The position numbers were made by a program, and so were the translations under genes. Under the pieces are notes generated by a model, which worked only from the letters and a program-made list of their open reading frames with translations, did no database searches and had not been told where the DNA came from. This document shows, piece after piece, positions 17,680 through 25,405 of a stretch of 64,000 bases of DNA (its first letter is position 1; every line of letters begins with the position of its first letter). Source of the DNA: Oceanobacter sp045430275. GTDB lineage: Bacteria > Pseudomonadota > Gammaproteobacteria > Pseudomonadales > Oceanobacteraceae. The stretch covers positions 1-64,000 of the forward strand of contig JAILXU010000015.1 of NCBI GenBank assembly GCA_045430275.1. Reading direction: 5' to 3'.

Positions 17680-17856
17680 TCACTTTTTATCTCTGCCTAC
17701 TACATCCCCACCAGCATTAATATTGTTTTGACTTACTTTGTTTGTTGAAAATGACCGCCTCCCAAATATTGCCCCAGCGACAACTATTCCAAGACCAGAA
17801 AATAACCACTGATAATTTTCAGAAATAAATTCAATAGTGCTATTTAACAATTCCAT
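17680..17856 (-). CDS. Small single-pass membrane protein of the ABC-3C operon
   Basis: This 58-residue gene is too short for many gene finders. The start at 17856 is preceded by AAAGGAG at a good distance. The protein has one hydrophobic helix (about residues 16-32, YQWLFSGLGIVVAGAIFG), then basic RRS, then a C-terminal tail with QNNINAGGDVVGRD (43-56). The tail nearly repeats residues 9-22 of the next gene's product at protein level, while the DNA of the two copies differs. This suggests conserved homotypic interaction. By the positive-inside rule the basic tail should face the cytoplasm. It could anchor the ABC-3C complex or be a membrane-perturbing effector; both are inference. Confidence 0.75.
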   Translation of the reverse strand: MELLNSTIEFISENYQWLFSGLGIVVAGAIFGRRSFSTNKVSQNNINAGGDVVGRDKK

Positions 17857-18249
17857 GCTGTCTCCTTTATGATTAAATCACTTTATGCCCGTTTCAAGCA
17901 TATTTATGTTGATGGTTTATTGGTTTGCATACGCATTTTGGGGCAGTCCAGCTTCTGGAAATACGACGTAACTATTTGAAAAATAATGAGTAGAGTCTAT
18001 GTTCAAATCAGTCCATTCCGAGAAAGTGTGTATGCTCGCCAATTCTGGTTTGGATTGCGCATTAATTTGTAAACCCGCGCAATAACACCATGAATTTCAA
18101 GATTTGACCGTATCAGCACCAGACAAAACGCGCAAGCCTGTTGAAAAATCAAACAGTGCTTTGGTCTGACTCCTGCGTAGTAGCCGATTGGCCTTTGCAT
18201 TCCCACGTAGAACGTGGGAACGAGACAGTTCACCGCAGCAGTGAATCAT
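17857..18249. other. Gene-poor gap between the ABC-3C operon and the AraC gene
   Basis: The left part is AT-rich and should hold the ABC-3C promoter, but no convincing -35/-10 pair was found. The right part holds the second palindromic repeat. A minus-strand frame at 18003-18233 is open but crosses the palindrome. One stretch in it, SNLEIHGVIARVYKLMRN (about 18046-18105), resembles the C terminus of a UmuD/S24-type protein and may be a gene remnant. No intact gene is supported. Confidence 0.5.
18170..18220. repeat. Second palindromic REP-like element, right flank of the island
   Basis: It contains CTCCTGCGT (18170-18178), GCCTTTGCATTCCCAC (18191-18206) and a perfect hairpin TTCCCACGT/ACGTGGGAA (18200-18208, 18212-18220). 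It matches the element at 14537-14581 in the same orientation. The two copies bracket the ABC-3C operon. Confidence 0.65.
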
Positions 18250-19164
18250 CTATCCATCACCCAACCACGGATAATCCCCGGTTCGCATTTGGCGGTACTG
18301 GCTGGGTGATACCCCCATGGTTTTCTTGAAGATGCGGGAAAAGTAGTACGCATCTTCATAGCCCACCGCGAACGCGATCTCACTGATGCTGTTGTTGGTT
18401 GTGTCCAGCAAATGGCAGGCACGTTCGATCTTGAGCTGAATAAAGTGACTGATCGGTGTGGTGCCGGTGACTTCCCGGTATTTCTTCACCAGATGGTATT
18501 TCGACAGATTGATGGCTGTAGCCAGTGTGTCGAGATTCAGTTGTTCATGAATCCGGGCCTGCATCAGGCTGTGGATTTTCTCCAGATCGAGTTCACCGCG
18601 TGATTGTTTCTGCCGGGCGATGGGTTGCAGCAGGGCAATATGAGTCAGGATTTGCCGCAACTGATTGGCCGCCAGCAAGTAGGCGTTGAGGTTGTAGGTG
18701 GAGTCCCGTGCTTCCAGCAGTGCTTCAAAATCTCCGGCCAGCCGCGAGTGAATGCCAATCGGCAGCAGGTAGCGGCGGCTGTGCTCACCACGGGATGCGT
18801 GGCGAATAAAGTCGCTGGCGTGATGGCCGGTGAAGTGTACCCAGTAGATTGTCCATGGGTTCTTGCGGCGTGCCCGATAGGAGTGGGGAATACCCTTTGG
18901 AATCAACAATATATCACCGGGTCGAACGCGGTATTTGTGTTCTTCCAGGACAATATCCCCTTCGCCATCCAGGCAATAAACCAGCAGGTTGTCGTCGTGG
19001 TGATCGCGCTCCATATGGTGTCCGTCGGCTTGTCGATAATAGCCCATGCCCAATGGATAAAGCCCGCTACTGAGTGGGTGAGCATCCAGTTCGGCGACCA
19101 CGCGTCGGGGCAGTACAAAGCGAATGCTTTCGGGGGGTAAAGGCCAGCGGGAAGGGGTGCTCAT
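18250..19164 (-). CDS. AraC-family regulator, MmsR-like
   Basis: The 304-residue protein has an N-terminal cupin-type sensor (about residues 40-115, with GDILLIPKGIPHSY). The C-terminal AraC/XylS DNA-binding domain (about 195-298) has two helix-turn-helix units, the second ending FSRIFKKTMGVSPSQYR. It diverges from mmsA. In Pseudomonas the AraC-type MmsR activates mmsAB for valine catabolism, and this gene has the same position and domain plan. The proposed role as activator of the downstream catabolic operon is inferred from that parallel. Confidence 0.88.
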   Translation of the reverse strand: MSTPSRWPLPPESIRFVLPRRVVAELDAHPLSSGLYPLGMGYYRQADGHHMERDHHDDNLLVYCLDGEGDIVLEEHKYRVRPGDILLIPKGIPHSYRARRKNPWTIYWVHFTGHHASDFIRHASRGEHSRRYLLPIGIHSRLAGDFEALLEARDSTYNLNAYLLAANQLRQILTHIALLQPIARQKQSRGELDLEKIHSLMQARIHEQLNLDTLATAINLSKYHLVKKYREVTGTTPISHFIQLKIERACHLLDTTNNSISEIAFAVGYEDAYYFSRIFKKTMGVSPSQYRQMRTGDYPWLGDG

Positions 19165-19435
19165 GCCAATATTGTTCTCCGACCGATTTTCGGGCTACGA
19201 CCTAAGTGCTAGGGAAAACACCTACTGAATAGCAATATAGTCCATCAAGTAGACAAGATTATCAATCCTGCCCTTCCGGGGTGCGTGATACAAATAATCC
19301 GCAGGTTGACCAGCAATGGATAGCCAAAGCAATTACCAGTGTCAGCGATGACTGTCCGCTCGATGGATGTAACGACGACAGCCACCACCGCTGGCACTGA
19401 ATACTCAATAAGAACAACGAACCAGGTAACAGATA

Positions 19436-20929
19436 ATGACTCAGCCAGTACCTCTCCTGATCAATGGTGAATTGGTCCAAAGTGAATCCCAGACTCTGAT
19501 TCCGGTCACTAACCCGGCCACTCAGGAAGTGATTGCCCAGGTGCCATGCGCCACAGCAGCGGAAGTTGACCGCGCGGTTGCAGCGGCCCAGGAAGCCTTT
19601 GAGAGCTGGAAGGAAAAGTCTGTTGGTGATCGTGCTCGCTTGATGCTGCGTTACCAGCACCTGCTGAAAGAAAACCACGACGAACTGGCTGAGCTGCTGG
19701 CTCAGGAAACCGGCAAGACCTTCGAAGATGCGAAAGGCGACGTATGGCGCGGCATCGAAGTGGTTGAGCACGCGTGCAACATCGCTTCCCTGTCCATGGG
19801 TGAAACGGTTGAGAACGTAGCGCGCAAGATCGATTGTTACTCCATCACCCAGCCTCTGGGTGTGTGTGTGGGTATCACACCGTTCAACTTCCCGGCCATG
19901 ATTCCTCTGTGGATGTTCCCAATGGCCATCGCGTGCGGTAACACCTTCGTACTGAAGCCATCCGAGCAAGATCCTCTGACGCCAATGCGTCTGGCTGAAC
20001 TGTTCAAGGAAGCGGGCGCTCCAGACGGTCTGTTGCAAGTCGTTCACGGCACCAAAGACGTGGTAAACCAGTTGCTGACGCACAAAGACACGCCAGCGAT
20101 TTCCTTCGTTGGTTCGGTTGCGGTTGGTGAGCACATCTATCGTACCGGTACTGACCACATGAAGCGTGTTCAGGCGTTCGCAGGTGCGAAGAACCACATG
20201 GTAATCATGCCGGATGCGGCTAAGAACCAGGTGGTCAACAACATTGCAGGTGCCTCTGTTGGTGCTGGCGGTCAGCGTTGTATGGCGATCTCTGTTGCTG
20301 TCTTCGTTGGTGAAGCGCGCGAGTGGATTCCAGAAGTTCGTGATGCACTGGCCAAGGTTCGTCCGGGTGCATGGGACGACGAAGGCGCAGGCTACGGCCC
20401 GCTGATCAACCCTCAGTCCAAAGAGCGTGTATTGCGCTTGATCCAGGAAGGCAAAGACGCGGGTGCTGACTGTATTCTTGATGGTTCTGACGTCGTGGTT
20501 GACGGTTTCCCTGATGGCAACTGGGTTGGCCCAACCATGTTCCGCAACGTCACTCGTGACATGTCCATCTACCAGGAAGAAATCTTCGGCCCTGTGCTGA
20601 TCGCTCTGGAAGTGGACACGCTGGATGAAGCCATCAAGCTGATCAACGAAAACCCATACGGTAACGGCACGTCCATGTTCACCTCTTCCGGTGCAGCAGC
20701 GCGTAAGTACCAGCACGAAATCAAGGTTGGCCAGGTCGGTATCAACGTACCGGTTCCAGTGCCGCTGCCAATGTTCTCCTTCACGGGTTGGAGAAAGTCG
20801 TTCTACGGCGACCAGCACGCGTACGGCAAGCAGGCGGTCAAGTTCTACACCGAGACCAAGACTGTGACGGCTCGCTGGTTCGAAGACGATATCGACACTG
20901 GTGTGAATACGACGATCAACCTGAAGTAA
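19436..20929 (+). CDS. mmsA: CoA-acylating methylmalonate-semialdehyde dehydrogenase
   Basis: It oxidises methylmalonate semialdehyde to propionyl-CoA with NAD and CoA at the end of valine breakdown. The 497-residue aldehyde dehydrogenase fold includes GVCVGITPFNFPAMIPLWMF and the catalytic Cys in GGQRCMAISV, both typical of MmsA. The start ATG is at 19436, with AGG nine bases upstream. It is first in a seven-gene operon and is followed by a hairpin-containing gap. Codon usage is strongly biased, consistent with high expression. Confidence 0.96.
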   Translation: MTQPVPLLINGELVQSESQTLIPVTNPATQEVIAQVPCATAAEVDRAVAAAQEAFESWKEKSVGDRARLMLRYQHLLKENHDELAELLAQETGKTFEDAKGDVWRGIEVVEHACNIASLSMGETVENVARKIDCYSITQPLGVCVGITPFNFPAMIPLWMFPMAIACGNTFVLKPSEQDPLTPMRLAELFKEAGAPDGLLQVVHGTKDVVNQLLTHKDTPAISFVGSVAVGEHIYRTGTDHMKRVQAFAGAKNHMVIMPDAAKNQVVNNIAGASVGAGGQRCMAISVAVFVGEAREWIPEVRDALAKVRPGAWDDEGAGYGPLINPQSKERVLRLIQEGKDAGADCILDGSDVVVDGFPDGNWVGPTMFRNVTRDMSIYQEEIFGPVLIALEVDTLDEAIKLINENPYGNGTSMFTSSGAAARKYQHEIKVGQVGINVPVPVPLPMFSFTGWRKSFYGDQHAYGKQAVKFYTETKTVTARWFEDDIDTGVNTTINLK

Positions 20930-20954
20930 GGTCTGCCCTGCAGATTACTTCCCG

Positions 20955-20999
20955 ACACCCCGCTCCGGTCGTCCTGAAAAGGCTGGCCCTGCGGGGTGT
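20955..20999 (+). promoter_or_regulatory. Intercistronic hairpin after mmsA
   Basis: ACACCCCGC (20955-20963) pairs perfectly with GCGGGGTGT (20991-20999) around a 27-base loop. It has no downstream T run, so it may stabilise the mmsA message or attenuate transcription rather than terminate it. Confidence 0.5.
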
Positions 21000-21061
21000 G
21001 TTCGATTGATAGAGGAACCCGCCACGATATTGACGTGCCGGATTCCATTCAGGAGACAGCG

Positions 21062-22219
21062 ATGGATTTCGAACTCAACGAAGAACAGGTCGCATTCGCC
21101 GACATGGCCCGCGCATTTGCACAAAATGAAATGGAGCCACATGCCGCCGAATGGGATCAGGAACAGACCTTCCCGGTCGACGTTTTACGCAAAGCAGGCG
21201 AAATGGGCTTTTGTGGCCTGTATTCCCCGGAAGATGTGGGTGGTCTGGGCCTGAGCCGTCTGGATTCCAGCATTATCTTTGAACAACTGGCGATGGGTTG
21301 TACTTCAACCACGGCCTTTATCACCATTCATAACATGGCCACCTGGATGATTGCGGACTTCGCTAACGAAGACACGCGTCAACACTGGTGCCCTGATTTG
21401 ACCGCCGGTCTGAAACTGGCGTCTTACTGCCTGACCGAACCGGGTGCCGGTTCCGATGCCGCCTCTCTGAAAACAACCGCCCGTCGTGATGGCGACAACT
21501 ACGTTCTGAACGGTAGCAAGGTGTTTATTTCAGGTGCGGGCAGCACTGATGTTCTGGTGGTGATGGCGCGTACTGGTGACGCTGGCCCGAAAGGCATTTC
21601 GGCCTTTGCGGTGGATGCCCAGGCTGCTGGCATTGTGTACGGCAAGAAAGAAGAAAAAATGGGCTGGAACAGCCAGCCAACCCGCATGATTACCTTTGAA
21701 GATACCGTTATTCCGGCTAGCTGCCTGATGGGCAACGAAGGTGATGGCTTCAAGATTGCCATGAAGGGTCTTGATGGCGGTCGTATCAATATTGCGACCT
21801 GTTCTGTGGGTACGGCTCAGGCGGCGATCAACAAGGCTCGTGATTATCTGCATGAGCGCAAGCAGTTCGGTAAAGAACTGGCGAATTTCCAGGCATTGCA
21901 ATTCAAGCTGGCTGACATGGCTACTGACCTGGTAGCGGCTCGCCAGATGGTGCGCATGGCGGCTGCCAAGCTGGATGCAAACCACCCGGACAAAACCACC
22001 TACTGCGCCATGGCCAAGCGTTTCGCAACCGATGCCGGTTTCAACGTGGCGGATGATGCGCTGCAACTCTTTGGTGGTTACGGTTATATCAAGGAATACC
22101 CGATGGAGCGTTTTGTTCGTGACAATCGTGTTCACCGGATTCTGGAAGGCACCAACGAAATCATGCGCGTACTGATTGCGCGTCGTATGTTGATGCAAGA
22201 CACCGCCGACTTGCTCTAA
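21062..22219 (+). CDS. Acyl-CoA dehydrogenase, probably isobutyryl-CoA dehydrogenase
   Basis: The 385-residue flavoprotein has the acyl-CoA dehydrogenase layout: LTEPGAGSDAASLKT near the FAD/substrate site, ERKQFGKELANFQALQFKLAD, and QLFGGYGYIKEYPMER followed by ILEGTNEIMR. The catalytic Glu lies in this last C-terminal region. In this operon it should convert isobutyryl-CoA to methacrylyl-CoA. The start at 21062 has AGGAG six bases upstream. Substrate specificity is inferred from neighbours mmsA, mmsB and the hydrolase, not from residues. Confidence 0.92.
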   Translation: MDFELNEEQVAFADMARAFAQNEMEPHAAEWDQEQTFPVDVLRKAGEMGFCGLYSPEDVGGLGLSRLDSSIIFEQLAMGCTSTTAFITIHNMATWMIADFANEDTRQHWCPDLTAGLKLASYCLTEPGAGSDAASLKTTARRDGDNYVLNGSKVFISGAGSTDVLVVMARTGDAGPKGISAFAVDAQAAGIVYGKKEEKMGWNSQPTRMITFEDTVIPASCLMGNEGDGFKIAMKGLDGGRINIATCSVGTAQAAINKARDYLHERKQFGKELANFQALQFKLADMATDLVAARQMVRMAAAKLDANHPDKTTYCAMAKRFATDAGFNVADDALQLFGGYGYIKEYPMERFVRDNRVHRILEGTNEIMRVLIARRMLMQDTADLL

Positions 22220-22243
22220 GGCCCTCATCTTTTGAATTGCAGT

Positions 22244-22265
22244 CGTCCGGTGTCCACACCGGACG
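22244..22265 (+). promoter_or_regulatory. Intercistronic hairpin before the enoyl-CoA hydratase gene
   Basis: CGTCCGGTG and CACCGGACG form a perfect 9-bp stem with a TCCA loop. It ends 2 bases before the GGAG ribosome-binding site of the next gene, so it could affect translation or mark an RNA-processing site. Confidence 0.5.
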
Positions 22266-22278
22266 CCGGAGACACGAC

Positions 22279-23067
22279 ATGACTGACTACAACACTGACA
22301 AACTGATTCTGGAAATCGACGGCCACACGGCGGTGATTACCTTCAACAATGCTCCAGCCAATACCTGGACCGAAGACAGCCTGAAAGGCCTGGTGTCGAT
22401 GGTCGAAGATCTCAACGCTAACCGCGATGTTTACGCGCTGGTATTGCGTTCCACCAGTGACAAGTTTTTCTCTGCCGGTGCTGACCTGAAGCTGTTTGCC
22501 GACGGCGACCGCACGGTTGCTCGTGACATGGGCCGTTACTTCGGTCTGGCGTTCGAGACACTGTCGCAGTTCCGTGGTGTGTCGATTGCGGCGATTAATG
22601 GTTTTGCCATGGGTGGCGGTCTGGAAGTCGCGCTGGCGTGTGATATCCGCGTGGCGGAAGAACAGGCTCAGATGGCCTTGCCAGAAGCGAAAGTTGGCCT
22701 GCTGCCATGCGCTGGTGGCACTCAGAATCTGACCATGCTGGTCGGTGAAGGCTGGGCCAAGCGCATGATTCTGTGCGGTGAGCGTGTGAAAGCGCCGCTG
22801 GCGAAAGAAATCGGTCTGGTTGAAGAGCTGGTTGAGCCGGGTCAGGCCTTCGAGCGTGCGATGGCCATGGCCAAGATGGTCGAACAGCAAAGCCCGACTG
22901 CTGTTGCGGCTTGTAAGCAACTGATTCAGAACAACCGTACCCGCTCCTGGAATGATGGTCTGATTCTGGAACGTGAACTGTTTGTTGACCTGTTCCACAC
23001 CGAAGACCAGAAAGAAGGTGTGAATGCCTTTCTGGAAAAACGTGCACCAGAGTGGAAGAACCGCTAA
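22279..23067 (+). CDS. Enoyl-CoA hydratase (crotonase family)
   Basis: The 262-residue crotonase-fold protein has oxyanion-hole segments FSAGADLKLF and NGFAMGGGLEVALACD and the catalytic region LPEAKVGLLPCAGGTQ. In the pathway it should hydrate methacrylyl-CoA to 3-hydroxyisobutyryl-CoA. The start at 22279 follows GGAG at a spacing of 7. The next gene starts 18 bases downstream. The exact substrate is inferred from operon context; general beta-oxidation activity is possible. Confidence 0.92.
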   Translation: MTDYNTDKLILEIDGHTAVITFNNAPANTWTEDSLKGLVSMVEDLNANRDVYALVLRSTSDKFFSAGADLKLFADGDRTVARDMGRYFGLAFETLSQFRGVSIAAINGFAMGGGLEVALACDIRVAEEQAQMALPEAKVGLLPCAGGTQNLTMLVGEGWAKRMILCGERVKAPLAKEIGLVEELVEPGQAFERAMAMAKMVEQQSPTAVAACKQLIQNNRTRSWNDGLILERELFVDLFHTEDQKEGVNAFLEKRAPEWKNR

Positions 23068-23085
23068 GCGGGCAGGGAGACAAAG

Positions 23086-24195
23086 ATGAGCGTTGTTCTA
23101 TTTAACGAATACCCGACAGCAGACGGTCGCAAGATCGGCGAAATCCTGCTTAACAGCGAACGTTCCCTGAACGCGCTGCAGTTGGAAATGATCGACCTGA
23201 TTCAACCACAACTGGATGCCTGGAAAGACGACGACAGCATTGTTGCTGTTGTGATGGACAGTGTTGGCCCAAAAGCCTTCTGTGCCGGTGGCGACATTGT
23301 GGGTCTGTATCACGAGCTGAAAGCCGGTAATACCGAGGAGCTGCCAAAAGCTTTCTTCGGTCGTGAATACCGCCTCGACTTCTCGATTCACACGTATCCA
23401 AAGCCCATCATTTGCTGGGGCAGTGGCATCGTCATGGGCGGCGGCATGGGCCTGATGAATGGCTGTAGCCATCGCGTGGTGACGGAAACCACCATGATGG
23501 CAATGCCGGAAGTCACCATTGGCCTGTACCCGGATGTGGGTGGCAGCTGGTTCCTGAATCGCATGCCGGGCCGCACCGGTTTGTTCCTGGGTTTGACGGG
23601 CAGTCGCATGAACGCGGCGGATGCCCTGTTCCTGGGTCTGGCAGATCGTTTTGTCGGCTCTGAAATGCGCAGCGCCATGATGGAACGCCTGCAAGCTGCA
23701 GATTGGCAGATTGAAGCCGATACGGCAGTGAATCAGGTTCTGCGTCAGTTAGAGCAGGAGTCTCAGGCTCTGAACTCTGCTCAACCACAAGCCGAATCTG
23801 CAGTTCGCAACCACTACGATTTTATCCAGCAAGTAACGGATCACGACACCGTGGCCGATATTGTGGCGGCTCTGGTGGCGACTGAAACCGACGATAAATG
23901 GATTCAGAAAGCTCAGAAAGCCATTGGTCACGGTAGCCCGTTGGCGATCAATCTGATTCACCGTCAATGGCATCGTGCGGTGCATCTGTCATTGGCAGAA
24001 GCCTTCCGTGCGGAACTGGAATTGTCGGTTCAGTGCTGTCGTAACGGTGAATTTGCCGAAGGTATTCGTGCCTTGCTGGTGGATAAGGACGGCGCGCCAA
24101 ACTGGATGTTCTCCAGTCTGGAAGACGTTGACCAGAACACGGTTAACCGCTTCTTTGAGCCGGTTTGGGAAGAAAGCCCGCTGGCCGATTTGTAA
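23086..24195 (+). CDS. 3-hydroxyisobutyryl-CoA hydrolase (HIBCH-type)
   Basis: The 369-residue crotonase-superfamily protein is longer than hydratases, as HIBCH enzymes are. Diagnostic stretches are KAFCAGGDIVGLYHE, GSGIVMGGGMGL and AMPEVTIGLYPDVGGSWFLN. HIBCH releases free 3-hydroxyisobutyrate from its CoA ester, which is needed before MmsB can act. The position between the hydratase and mmsB fits the reaction order. AGGGAGA precedes the ATG. Confidence 0.92.
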   Translation: MSVVLFNEYPTADGRKIGEILLNSERSLNALQLEMIDLIQPQLDAWKDDDSIVAVVMDSVGPKAFCAGGDIVGLYHELKAGNTEELPKAFFGREYRLDFSIHTYPKPIICWGSGIVMGGGMGLMNGCSHRVVTETTMMAMPEVTIGLYPDVGGSWFLNRMPGRTGLFLGLTGSRMNAADALFLGLADRFVGSEMRSAMMERLQAADWQIEADTAVNQVLRQLEQESQALNSAQPQAESAVRNHYDFIQQVTDHDTVADIVAALVATETDDKWIQKAQKAIGHGSPLAINLIHRQWHRAVHLSLAEAFRAELELSVQCCRNGEFAEGIRALLVDKDGAPNWMFSSLEDVDQNTVNRFFEPVWEESPLADL

Positions 24196-24212
24196 ATCAC
24201 CAGCAGAGAGTA

Positions 24213-24272
24213 TTCAGGACAACAGCCACCGGTTCCCCCTCCTCGTCCTGTCACCGGTGTGCTGTGTCTGAA
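24213..24272 (+). promoter_or_regulatory. Large intercistronic stem-loop between the hydrolase gene and mmsB
   Basis: TTCAG-G-ACAACAGCCACCGGT pairs with ACCGGTG-T-GCTGTGTCTGAA, giving about 19 base pairs with three single-base bulges and a pyrimidine-rich 19-base loop. No T run follows. The 202-base gap may also carry an internal promoter for mmsB. Partial termination, processing or mRNA stabilisation are all possible. Confidence 0.55.
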
Positions 24273-24397
24273 TTTGTCGGGTAGACGCAGGTCGTCAGCA
24301 GCCATGGATGTATGCGCCCGGCAATGATGTAAGAAAGTAATAACCAGTAAGAAATAGCCAAAAACAACAAGAAAGAATCAATTAAAGGATCAAGAAT

Positions 24398-25288
24398 ATG
24401 GCAACTATCGGTTTTATCGGTCTGGGCAACATGGGTGGCCCAATGGCAATCAATCTGGTCAAGGCCGGTCACAGTGTTACCGCATTTGACCTGTCCGAAG
24501 CCGCTATCCAGAGTGTGGTTGCTGAAGGTGGTCAGGCCGCAGCCAGTGCAGTCGAAGCCGCAACCGGCGCTGAATTTGTCATCTCCATGCTGCCTGCAGG
24601 CAAGCATGTTGAGAGCGTTTACGTCACCGGCGAACAGCCGTTGTTTGATGTGGTTGCCGATGGCGCTTTGCTGATTGATTCCTCCACCATTGATGCCGAA
24701 ACCGCCAAGCGCGTCGCGGCAGCCGGTGCTGAACGTGGCATCAGCTTTATTGATGCGCCTGTTTCTGGCGGTGTTGGTGGTGCGGTTGCCGGTACGTTGG
24801 CCTTTATGGTCGGTGCAACGGACGAGCAGTTTGCCAAAGCCAAGCCGATTCTGGAGTGCATGGGTAAGAATATTTTCCATGCGGGTATCAGCGGTTCAGG
24901 CCAGGTGGCCAAGTGCTGTAACAACATGCTGTTGGCTATTTTGATGACAGGCACGGCTGAAGCGCTGAACATGGGCGTCAAAAATGGTATGGACCCAGCT
25001 GTCTTGTCCGAGATCATGAAGCAAAGCTCCGGTAACAACTGGGCCTTGCAGGTATACAACCCGTTCCCGGATGTGATGGAAGGTGTACCGTCCTCCAACG
25101 ACTATCAGGGCGGCTTCCAGGTTGACCTGATGTACAAGGATTTGGGTCTGGCTGGTGATGTCAGCCATCAGAGTGCTTCCCCAACCCCAATGGGTTCTCA
25201 GGCTCGTGCCCTGTTCGCATTGCACAAAGCCAACGGCAACGGCGGTCTGGATTTCTCCAGCGTGCTGCGCCTGTATCAAGATTCCTGA
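24398..25288 (+). CDS. mmsB: 3-hydroxyisobutyrate dehydrogenase
   Basis: It oxidises 3-hydroxyisobutyrate to methylmalonate semialdehyde with NAD. The 296-residue protein has the N-terminal Rossmann motif GFIGLGNMGGPMA, the substrate motif DAPVSGGVGGA and the catalytic Lys region GSGQVAKCCNNMLL. All are typical of beta-hydroxyacid dehydrogenases of the MmsB group. AAAGGA precedes the start. Its product is the substrate of MmsA at the front of the operon. Confidence 0.95.
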   Translation: MATIGFIGLGNMGGPMAINLVKAGHSVTAFDLSEAAIQSVVAEGGQAAASAVEAATGAEFVISMLPAGKHVESVYVTGEQPLFDVVADGALLIDSSTIDAETAKRVAAAGAERGISFIDAPVSGGVGGAVAGTLAFMVGATDEQFAKAKPILECMGKNIFHAGISGSGQVAKCCNNMLLAILMTGTAEALNMGVKNGMDPAVLSEIMKQSSGNNWALQVYNPFPDVMEGVPSSNDYQGGFQVDLMYKDLGLAGDVSHQSASPTPMGSQARALFALHKANGNGGLDFSSVLRLYQDS

Positions 25289-25308
25289 TTTCCGGTTCAC
25301 CCTGGTTA

Positions 25309-25348
25309 CAGCCTGCCGAGTCCTTTGTGGCGACGCAGGCTGCTTTTT
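25309..25348 (+). terminator. Terminator-like hairpin between mmsB and the acyl-CoA ligase gene
   Basis: CAGCCTGC (25309-25316) and GCAGGCTG (25335-25342) form an 8-bp stem followed by CTTTTT. This has the form of an intrinsic terminator, yet the next gene lies only about 60 bases further in the same direction. It is probably a partial terminator, or the ligase gene has its own promoter. Confidence 0.6.
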
Positions 25349-25405
25349 CACACACCGGGGTTTGTTATGCCATGAATAAAAACAACAAGGGGAAGTTAAT
25401 CCGTT

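Noticed and set aside
18003..18233. A 76-residue minus-strand frame
   Set aside because: It runs through the palindromic repeat, and only about 18 residues look protein-like; kept only as a possible remnant.
19262..20818. A 518-residue open frame antisense to mmsA
   Set aside because: It lies wholly opposite a well-supported gene with biased codons, has no ribosome-binding site, and its sequence is rich in His, Arg and Thr without any domain. It is a codon-bias artefact.
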